This document shows, piece by piece, positions 55,585 through 64,000 of a stretch of 64,000 bases of DNA. Position 1 is the stretch's first letter; every line of letters begins with the position of its first letter. This DNA comes from Hygrocybe punicea. Its lineage: Eukaryota; Basidiomycota; Agaricomycetes; Agaricales; Hygrophoraceae. Position numbers and translations under genes: made by a program. The stretch is from NCBI GenBank assembly GCA_963556145.1, contig OY744464.1, forward strand, positions 7,229,508 through 7,293,507, written 5' to 3'. The notes below the pieces were generated by a model. It saw only the letters and a list, made by a program, of their open reading frames with translations. It did no database searches and was not told the DNA's origin.

Positions 55585-58500
55585 TCAAAAATGTTCTGTA
55601 GTCTTGCCAAGTTGGACATCCAATGAATGAAATTTTGAATGATCTGCACAAGCACATATTGACAATGTTGAAGATGATACATCATGGGAGATTTGTGATG
55701 ATTTTGATACCAACTTGAATCAAATTGGTAAACAAGAAAGTAAAGGCCACCTTGACATGGCTGCTATCAGAGCAGTTATGATACAAACAGGATGGACAAA
55801 TGCTATACCTGTTGAATATTCTGCAGTTAAGCTTCCAACACCTGATATTATTCAAAGTGGAAGTCACTGGAAAGCTGATGTGCAGAAAAAGAGACAGGAC
55901 ATGCTTGATTTGGGGTTACAAAACATGTCAGATGATACTAATGATAGATCTGGTATTAGCAAAAATGTAAGTCTCACAAATGACAGTCAGGTCAAAGTTG
56001 TTGATAAGTCATATTTAGAGAAATCTTGTCAGTCAGTCGAGTCCAAGTAAACCATTGTTGATATTGTTAAGGAATTTCATCTCAATCTAGAACAGGAAAG
56101 AGCTTTTTGTATTGTGGCAAATCATGCATTTATTTGTAATTCTGATCAATTGAAAATGTATATTGGAGGTATGGGTGGAATGGGTAAAACACAAGTCCTG
56201 AAAGCTTTGATACAGTTATTTAAAATAAAGGGTGAAGCACACTGTATTATCATTGTGGCTTCAACAGGAACTGCTGCTGCTTTGTTAGCAGGATCCACAT
56301 ATCATTATATGTTTGGTTTGAGTGAAAAGGCTGCTGAAAATGTTTCAAATGATCAACTTATCCAGTTAAGGTCACAACTTCAGGGAGTTGATTATATTTT
56401 TTTAGATGAAGTTTCAATGTTGTCTTGTTGAGACTTATATCGTATCAGTGCAAGATTAGCTAAGATCTTCAATGAAACTGAGTTACCTTTTGGTGGAAAA
56501 AATATGATATTTGCTGGAGATTTTGCTGAATTACCTCCTGCAATTAGACAAGAACATGCATCTCTGTATAGCAGGACTATTGGCTTTAAATCAACAAGTT
56601 GACAAGATCAAGAAGCTGCCATTGGGAAAGCATTATGGCACCAGGTTACAACTGTTGTCATATTGCATGAAAATATGAGACAAAGACTTCAGACAAAGAA
56701 TATTTCCAACTGAGAAAATGCTCTTACAAATATGTGATACAAGGCTTGTACTCCTGAAAATATTGTTTTTTTGCGATCTCATATATCAAGCAATGTCCCT
56801 GGTCATTCATCTGTAAAGGATAAAGAATTTCAACAAATTTAAATAATTACTGCTCTTAACATTCACAAGGATGAAATTAATCAGTTGGGGTCATTGAGGT
56901 TTTCTAGAGAGACAGGTGAGTCACTGGTTGATTTTTTTTTCTGAAGACTCAATTAGTTCACAGAATAAAAAGAAAAATGTACATAGTCAAACATACAAGG
57001 GTCCTACAATGACAGACAACCTTCAAGAAGTTCTGTGAATCAACCACATAGTTCCAACTCAAAGAAAATACCTGGAAAACTTTCTTTATGTGTAGGAATG
57101 CCTGTGATGATTCGGAAATAACAGTGCAACAAAACTCTGTATTACTAAAGGTCAAGAAGGCACTGTATATTGCTGGCAGTCAGTCATAGGCAACAAAGGT
57201 CAAAGAGTGTTGGATACTCTGTTTATAAAACTGCTCCATCCTCCACAGACTGTCCAGTTAAATGGACTACCAGAAAATTTTGTTCCATTAACCGGAACAA
57301 GTGTCACTACTGATTGTGCATTGCCAGATGATTCATCTATTACTATTTCTCGAAATCAAGTGGAAGTACTTCCTAATTTCTCAATGACAGACTACTCTTC
57401 ACAAGGGAAAACTAGGCCTCAGAATCCTGTGGACCTGAATAACAGTTGTTCTCACCAATCCTATTACACAACTTTGTCATGAAGTTCTTCAGTGGCTGGT
57501 ACAGTAATTTTACAGGGATTTGATGCAAAGAAGATAATTGGAGGTGCATCTGGTGCATTATGTCAAGAATTTCATGAACTGGAACTTCTAGATGACATAG
57601 GTCGCTTGAAATATGAGGGTAAGTTGGAAAAGTCTGTTGTTGGTGATTGTAGAAATACACTTATACATACTTTTAGACAGCAGAAAGGAGAACACTATAT
57701 TCCTGTAAATGTGCATAGAGCTATTCATTGGAGTAAATCTGATTTGTTCATTATGAAAGATGAAGATACTCCCTGGAAAATCCTGGGGAAAATAAGAAAG
57801 GGTCAAGAACCCAAAGTATTAAAGACACAATTTGTACCTGCACAAGGAACTTCTCCTGCCAAATTTTATCAGCCATTGTCTACCAAGAGAAAAATAAGTG
57901 GCTCTCAAGTTGCACCCCAAAATAAAAGACAAAAGACTGATCATGTTCCCAATGATTTTTCTGTCACCTCTGTCAACATTCCTAAAGGTATTTGTTGGAA
58001 TGATAACAGTTGTGCATATGACTCTGTTGTGTCCATATTATATGATATTTGGCAGGATAATAGATCTGCATTTTCCATTTCTTATAGGAATTTGAATAGT
58101 CAGTTTTTGGGTGTTTTGGCTGATGGCTTTTTGAATTACTCCAATGGTGAGTACTCTTTGGAATATGTTTGAGATATTTTAAGGCATAATCTGTATCAGT
58201 TTTCACCTGGAAATTTCCCTTGGAGAAGAGATACTCATGTTGATGCTCTTTTATATAATTTGTTGGTATCTGAACATCCTATTGTTTCTTCTCATTTGCA
58301 TTGTCCTCAATGTCATCCTGTTGCTAGACTTCAAATATCAATGTTAAATAATTGTAATATAAATGTTGGAGGTATTCATTTTGGATCCATTCAAGATGAC
58401 ATTGATGTCTTTGTAAATGCTTCAGCTTCAAAATGTGCTATCTGCAATGACTTCCTACTTAGGGAATTCAAGTTTGTATGTGCACCTGTATTGCTCTCCT

Positions 58501-58823
58501 TTCCTGCATCTTTCACTACAATCATGAACCATAAGTTAACAGTACCAGTTTAAGACCAAGACCATCAGTATCAACTGAGAGGTGTTATATACCATGGTGG
58601 GAATCACTTCACTTCTCGCATCATCAGTTCAGCTGGTTTGGTTTGGTTTCATGATGGAATTGCCACTGGAAGATCTGTGGAATGAGGGAATGTTAGGACA
58701 TTGGTCTGAATGTGTGCCAGTCAAGACATGCAATTGAATCAATATATGTCCTTGCATAGATTTACTTCTATTTATTTTTGTAAACATATATATTTATATA
58801 TTTTTAGACAAGGACTTGGATAT

Positions 58824-58848
58824 GCCGTGCAAAGCAATGGCCCTCTAG
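58824..58848 (+). terminator. Helitron copy 2 3' hairpin and CTAG end
   Basis: GCCGTGCAAAGCAATGGC pairs as a 5-bp stem (one G-T pair), 3 bases before CTAG. Copy 1 keeps stem, loop and CTAG (44678-44710). This acts as the transposition terminator in Helitrons by family knowledge. The next base is C rather than the expected T. Confidence 0.65.
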
Positions 58849-59118
58849 CTCAAGTTGTACAGTATCACTGAGCATTGGACAGCATTGATACAATTCATTT
58901 TGTCTCCATCTTTGTCAAGCCCAAGCAAATTGAGTGACAGCAACATTTCTTGGACAGTCTTGGTGGGTATTGTTCTGTCACAATCACTCTGATGATCACT
59001 CTCGGTAAAAGTGTTCCATATTCTAACTACAGTGACACTGTTCAATAGGATCATTGACTGTTGTTCTGCCTCATGGTTTTTCACTCATAGGTGATGTTCT
59101 TTATCATGTATTTCCTGT

Positions 59119-62100
59119 TGGAGAGGTACTGAGGTACCTCTCTGGGGGCTCATGCAGGACTCAAGAGGATGGACTGGATGGATGACTGGATAGGATAGGA
59201 TGGATCTGACTACATCGGGAAGGCTACTGACTAGGTCAACTGTGGGAACCCAGTCATGTGACTAGCCAGGTCCCACTACTCCAAGTGCCCCTTTTCCTCA
59301 TGGCAATGCCCTCATTGTCAACTGCTACAGAAAAGAACACAAAACAAACAAAACTGACCAAAAAACTCTCAAGCCACAACTCCCAGTCCCTCAGAATGCC
59401 TCAAATCAAGGCTGGGGCCTTATATTGTGAAGCGGGAAGTTGTCCTCACACAGGGGGCAGTAGATGACCAGACTCTATAGAACTCCTCTCTCAAACTCAA
59501 ACTCTCTGAATGCCTTCCTCGCAAGGGTTAGGGCTTATGATGCAAGATCCAAAAATGCTCAAATCATCCCAGCAAGCACTTAGTGCAGTGTGAAGGTTCA
59601 GGTGATCTAAACTATAACTGTATTGGTGGAGGTCAGGTAAATGGGTGCATGAATGTAGTGTAGTGACAGCTTGTAGGTAGACATCCAGTAGATGGGGGAA
59701 CAGGGGGATAGGGCTATAAAGCTATAATAAGTGGGGCATAGGGTTGTACTAACAAGGGCACAGTATCTTGATGTGAGGGGTTGGTGTATCATGCGAAGGG
59801 ATCATGGTGGCTCGTCCGGGTCAACAGGGGGCCATTGGGTTTGATGGTGGGGTGTACACAACTGAATGAGGGTGTGCAGGGGGCTGGGGCGACTCATTTG
59901 GGTCCCTATGGGTCTGGGGCAGTCACCAGGGTCAAGAATGATGCCACAGGGAGCTGAATGAGGGCTCATGGGGCCGGGTGTGGTGCATACAACCAGTCAG
60001 GGGGTGGTGATGTGGCGGAACGCAGTGGGGTCTTGGAACTAGGGTTTGAAAGTCCGGTCTGGTCTGGTTTTTTGACAAATGTCCAAAAGACCACAACCAG
60101 AACCGGTTGCCATAACACCACAAGATGGCACAAACTGGACTCAACCACTCAGAACTGGTCTCTTGCAGTTCAGTTGCTGTCTTCTAACCAGATTTAACTG
60201 GTCCTTACATTAACCGGTTGCTAAACCAGCTGAAACTGGTCAGAACCGAAGTAAATATACTAACTACCAACTAATGTATTAAATTTTAATAAATAAAATG
60301 GGGCGTTGGCAGCCCCAGCATGTTCAAGTTGGTAGTTGGTGGCCACAATTGTGAGCACATTGGTGATTGCATTGGGCGCATTGGTAGGCGCAGACATGTT
60401 GGCCACTCTGTTGGGTGTGTGGGTGGTTGTGGATGCATTGGCGCGTTCGTGGCCCTGTTGCTGGTGTTGTGGTGGGTGCCCAACACAGCCATCCTCTGAG
60501 TCCTGGTTACCTCGTGGTTGCAGTGCCGACATCAATTGATGTGGCGGTGTGCATCCGCAAGGTATGTTGGGGTTGGTGGTGGGATGGCTGTGGCCGTCGT
60601 CATGGTCGTGGTTGTTGTTGTCATTGTCGTTGTGGTCATTGTGGTCATTGTGGTCGTGGTTGTGATGGTCATTGTCATCGTTGTGGTGGTGGTGGTGATG
60701 TTCATGGTCGCTATTGTTGATGTTGTTGTCACTGTTGTCCCATTTGGAGGGCCGTGGGTGTCATTGTCATTGTTGGGGTGGTGGTGGTGGCCGTCGTTGT
60801 CATCCTCATCCTTGCCACCTGTTGTCCTCGTTGGGTGCTTGTGTTGTTTGTGTTGGTACTGCTGTTGTCGTCATTTGTGTAATTAGTAGCTGAGAAAACA
60901 AAAAAAAACAAAAAAACAAAAAAAATTACTTACCTTCTGCAGCAGGGATGGGTGCACCAACCCCCATTGCCTTTTCTCATATTGTGTTCCCTCATGACGC
61001 TGCCATTTTGCTGCCATCATTGTCATTTGCCACCATCGTGGTTGTTTGCTGAACTTGTAGTGAGGTTGAGTTGCATAAGCTTCGTCCACATTGGGAAACC
61101 ACAACTGGCAACCTCCCAAAAGTGGCCCAACTGCAACCAGTGGTCCGGTTTTTTTGTGGTTGGGTCCGGTCCAGTTCTGGTTTTTTTGCAGTCCAATGGA
61201 CTGGACTTTAAAACACTACTTGGAACGGCAGGCATGGTCCATTCATGGTATTGGAGGGAGGTGGGGTGCTCCAGGGTGGTGAATGGGTTGGCAGAATGGG
61301 GCCACGCACAATAGTGACATGGCTTATGGCTGGGGGGGTCGAAAACGACAGTGGGGGCTCATTTGGTGCAACAAAGAGGAACAGGGGGTTCTGGGAGGTA
61401 GAACGAGGGTATGGGGGAATGGAGGCGAATTCATGGCATAAATCCCAAATCCTAGCTATAAATTGCACTCCTAAACCTTAACGGCAGGGATGCCACAGAG
61501 ACCCCGGAAATTTTTTCATACCCCGACAGCCTAAAACGCCATCATAAACATGATTTCTGGGAAGGGGGGTACCGACCCCCTTCCAAAATGGACTTTGAAA
61601 ATCATAAATATTTTGCTTAAAATAGCAATGTGCCTGTCCGGCAGCCCCAAGCGATGTCTGGCACTATGAAGTGATGTCAGTTTATGTGTTGCTCTTCGGA
61701 GACTGAAATCTCAAACGCACAGACGTCCTTATTGGGTTGAAGGGGTTCCATCTCCGACATATGTCTAGGTTTATATGCGTTTATGTTATATGCTGTGGAT
61801 TCGCTTCCAATGAATTAGTGAAGCTGGAGCCTGGGTACATGAAATATGGGGGGTGTAAGGTGATGACGTGGTGGATCCGTGGGGTGACCAAAGGGGGCAG
61901 GGCAGCTTTGTTTGGGGTAACAAAGCACAGTGGGGGGTTCTGGTCAGGTGGAACGTGGGCATGGGGGGTCTAGCGAGCATGGGTGGGGTGGTAACGTGTG
62001 GAAAAATGGGGTTGAAAGGTGATGACATGGCAGGACACAGAACCCAAACTGGATGGCGACAGGGGTTCTTTTGGGCAAAATGTAAGCACCGAGTCGTCAA

Positions 62101-62765
62101 GCATGAATGTAGGGGCCGAGATGGATATGTGTGGGGCCAGGGAAGCTAAAATATGGGGGGTCAAAAGGTGGTGATGCAGCTGTATGCAGGTGGCCATTGG
62201 GTGTCAAAATTAGACATCAATGGTGTTTCTGGGATGACGTGGGGCAGGGTGGGGGCCGTAAGACATCGAAGGAAGGCTTGAGAGGCCATCCAGGGTCTGA
62301 GAAAAAGAAATGGGGCATGAACACGGGTGACACAGCCTGGGGCTTTTGGGTGCTCAAAAAGGGTTGAGTTTGTGTTTCTGGGTCAATGATGGTTGGTGCG
62401 GGGCCCTGGTGGACTGAGTGAGAGTGCCAGGGGGTAACTTGAGTGTTGTACAGCTGTGAATGAAGAGAAAATGCACAGTTGCACAGCAGTGGGTGGTGAG
62501 GCCAGAAAAAGTTGTCTTGCGAGAAAAACCAGTAAAGAAAGATGAAAAGAGGAGAAAAGAAAGCATCAGTGAGTCAAAAACACTCTCATCACCATGGTGG
62601 AGAGGTACCAAGGTACCTCTCTGGGGGCTCATGCAGGACTTGAGAGGATGGACTGGATGGATGACTGGATAGGATAGGATGGATCTGACTACTACATTGG
62701 GAAGGCTACTGACTAGGTCAACCGTGGGAACCCAGTTACGTGACTGGCCAGGTCCCACTACTCCA
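59119..62765 (-). mobile_element. TRIM copy 2, enlarged by nested repeats
   Basis: LTRs at 59119-59283 and 62598-62765 match the 12.8 kb element in reverse (GGAGAGGTAC, GGCTACTGACTAGGTCAA, ACTACTCCA). The primer-binding-like sequence (complement of about 62579-62595) and polypurine tract (complement of about 59284-59300) are conserved. The interior is G-rich on the plus strand, as expected for the reverse of copy 1, with GGGGGCTCATTTGG-type repeats. A family F element and GT-rich sequence are nested inside, explaining 3.65 kb against 2.0 kb. The two LTRs differ by nine transitions and one 3-bp indel, so this copy is much older. No clean target duplication (CTGTT against TTGTT). It has no enzyme genes. 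Confidence 0.85.
60041..61217. mobile_element. Family F TIR element nested in TRIM copy 2
   Basis: The left end AGGGTTTGAAAGTCCGGTCT and the complement of the right end, GTAGTGTTTTAAAGTCCAGT, are related inverted repeats. Inside lie GTCATTGTCGTTGTGG-type simple sequence (60590-60890), a palindromic unit at about 60505-60565 and AAAAAACAAAAAA runs. Open frames inside are low complexity. Could also be two separate MITE ends. Confidence 0.55.
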
Positions 62766-62796
62766 TTGTTGCTGAGCAGTGTGATGCCACTGCTGT

Positions 62797-63435
62797 AATC
62801 ACACTGGAAAATAAACAATTTCAGCTGTATTGAAAACTGGACCAAAACTAATAGTTTCAATAAACTAGTTAGCCAAGCTCAAATGGGAATGAAAATCATT
62901 AGATTAGGAAGTCCTGGAACTAATATGTAAACTAATGAAATCAGTATTGTTTTTGGAGGTACTGAAATGAATACCTAAACTAGGTAACCTGAAATGGTAA
63001 CTGAAATATTTATTTTCAAGACTATTGTCAGGATATCCAAAACTATTGTTTTCAGCAGTGTCCTGAAACTCAATAGGAAACCTTAGATTTCAGAAGCCCT
63101 GAAGGCATTATTTTTATGAGATTGGGCACCCTGAAATTTAAGGTTTCCTATTGAGTTTCAGGACACTGCTGAAAACAATAGTTTTGGATATCCTGACAAT
63201 AGTCTTGAAAATAAATATTTCAGTTACCATTTCAGGTTACCTGAATTGTTTAGTTTAGGTATTGATTTCAGTACCTCCAAAAACAATACTGATTTCATTA
63301 GTTTACATATTAGTTCCAGGACTTCCTAATCTAACAATTTTCATTCCCATTTGAGCTTGGCTAACTAGTTTATTGAAACTATTAGTTTTGGTCCAGTTAT
63401 CAGTACAGCCAAAATCGTTTATTTTCCAGTGTGAA
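62797..63435. mobile_element. Foldback element with about 290-bp arms
   Basis: The ends read TCACACTGGAAAATAAAC and its complement. Arms about 62797-63090 and 63135-63435 match at over 90%, with small indels, around an asymmetric loop. TA dinucleotides flank both ends one base out, which would fit a Tc1/mariner-like target, but this is not firm. The minus-strand frame across it is just arm sequence. Confidence 0.85.
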
Positions 63436-63701
63436 TAACAATTATCAGGACCCATGCAACAAGACAAAACGTGACTCCTGGGGATCATTGTCCTGTCCAA
63501 CTCCGGGGCTTGCCATGATTGGAGTGCCATGATTACCATCGTAAGAGACGGCGAGATTCCGGTCTTTGAGAGTCCATTATGGTGAAGCTTAGATTGCAAG
63601 GTAGAAGAGAGGTAGGAAGGTGCAAGGCAGAGTAGCTACTTGTAAGAATTGGGGGAAGGAAAGAGTGAGTGAAGAGAGGGTTGGGTGAAAGCCAGAGGTA
63701 G
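63436..63701. other. Spacer, no gene seen
   Basis: No coding pattern supported; a short GGAAGG-type purine stretch at 63600-63690. Confidence 0.4.
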
Positions 63702-63850
63702 TGTTTTAAGGTCCAGTCCTATGGACCGAAAAAAACCGGAACCAGACCAGACCGGACCATCAGTTGCAGTTCACTCAGTTTTTTTTGCATGCCGGTCCTG
63801 GTTGACCTCCATTCAGTAACTAAAATGTAACCAGTTGCAACCAGTACTAA
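63702..63850 (+). repeat. Family F MITE end, copy at right edge
   Basis: TAGTGTTTTAAGGTCCAGTC then CCGGAACCAGACC, the GGTTGCAACCAGT motif shared with 47966-48156, and AT-rich sequence. Nothing is recognised from 63851 to the window end. Confidence 0.6.
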
Positions 63851-64000
63851 TAATACATTTCAACGCTATGAATACAAACTTGTAAATGCTGGGTACGAGG
63901 GTGCTTCGACCTTCTATTGCTAAGGGCTTGTTTGTGGAAAGCAAACTCGGGAAGCGAACAGTGGTCAGACCATATAAATATCCACCACATCACCACGTAC

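Larger units (their letters stand above)
54514..58848 (+). pseudogene. Helitron copy 2, decayed and interrupted Rep-helicase
   Basis: Same family as the copy at 37-44.7 kb, without the Rep part. 54514-54725 encodes HTVIFTRHSGYDLKTKEWSW and YECLDARDDFHAQCR. An LTR then cuts it, and from 55585 it continues: LPSWTSNE, helicase (GGMGGMGKTQVLKAL, DYIFLDEVSMLSC, FAGDFAELPPAIRQE), LPNFSMTDYSSQGK, and the C-terminal domain WNDNSCAYDSVVSILYDIW, CPQC, CAIC, YQLRGVIYHGGNHFTSRI and LVWFHDG. Stops at 56048 (TAA), 56429 (TGA where copy 1 has AGA), 56600 (TGA), 57479 (TGA where copy 1 has AGA), 58170 and 58551, plus a frameshift between 56690 and 57207. The 3' end has hairpin GCCGT-GCAAAGCA-ATGGC (58824-58841) and CTAG at 58845-58848. 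Confidence 0.85.

Noticed and set aside
60415..60911. Frames of 101-122 codons in GTCATTGTGG-type repeat
   Set aside because: Low complexity in all frames; no homologous pattern.
62797..63435. Assembly of the hairpin as an inverted sequencing artefact
   Set aside because: The arms differ by several substitutions and indels, which a chimeric read would not produce.
1..64000. tRNA and rRNA genes
   Set aside because: No cloverleaf box A/box B pair or rRNA-like sequence was noticed; a tRNAscan-SE and Infernal run would be needed to exclude them.

Overview
The window looks like repeat-rich nuclear DNA of a basidiomycete fungus, most likely an agaricomycete. Genes carry many short introns (about 43-62 nt, GT..AG). 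The protein families are typical of that class: a Plavaka transposase, a PCL-type cyclin, a BTB/POZ protein, a BCS1-type AAA protein, an integrase-core protein, hAT, PIF/Harbinger and Helitron transposases. I saw no rRNA, tRNA or CRISPR array, and no species can be named safely.

Layout. 1-2176: 3' part of a Plavaka transposase. 2.5-4.25 kb: a broken cyclin gene between two direct repeats. 4.6-6.6 kb: an LTR-like repeat and a minisatellite. 7-9.3 kb: a many-exon membrane protein with a WW-like module. 9.6-20.6 kb: repeats and hairpins around three co-located genes: a low-complexity gene split by a small LTR element (TRIM), an intact integrase-core gene of 617 aa, and a divergent BTB gene of 288 aa. 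20.7-23.75 kb: an unknown agaricomycete gene behind five 27-bp palindromes, carrying two in-frame TGA codons. 23.9-27.3 kb: a hAT transposase. 28.6-29.3 kb: a BCS1-like pseudogene. 31.35-35.85 kb: a PIF/Harbinger element with both proteins open, terminal inverted repeats and a nested solo LTR. 37.1-44.7 kb: a Helitron with a decayed Rep-helicase gene whose C-terminus carries a ubiquitin-protease-like domain. 46.7-48.9 kb: a long-TIR foldback element, a MITE and an LTR-like copy. 49.1-51.9 kb: a cysteine-cluster gene cut by an LTR element. 52-54.5 kb: repeats and palindromic tandem units. 54.5-58.85 kb: a second, more decayed Helitron cut by an LTR. 59.1-62.8 kb: a second TRIM with nested repeats. 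62.8-63.85 kb: a hairpin element and a MITE.

How the parts relate. Most genes are mobile-element enzymes or lie inside or beside mobile elements. Only the cyclin, the WW-like membrane protein, the BTB protein, the BCS1-like copy and perhaps the palindrome-fronted gene look like host genes, and several are broken. Two themes recur. First, nested insertion: TRIM in an exon, solo LTR in Harbinger, LTR in Helitron. Second, CpG decay: the LTRs of the second TRIM differ only by transitions, several at sites that are CG in the first TRIM, and some premature stops are TGA where CGA would be expected. Exon limits given to the base were checked by reading phase; those marked 'about' were not.
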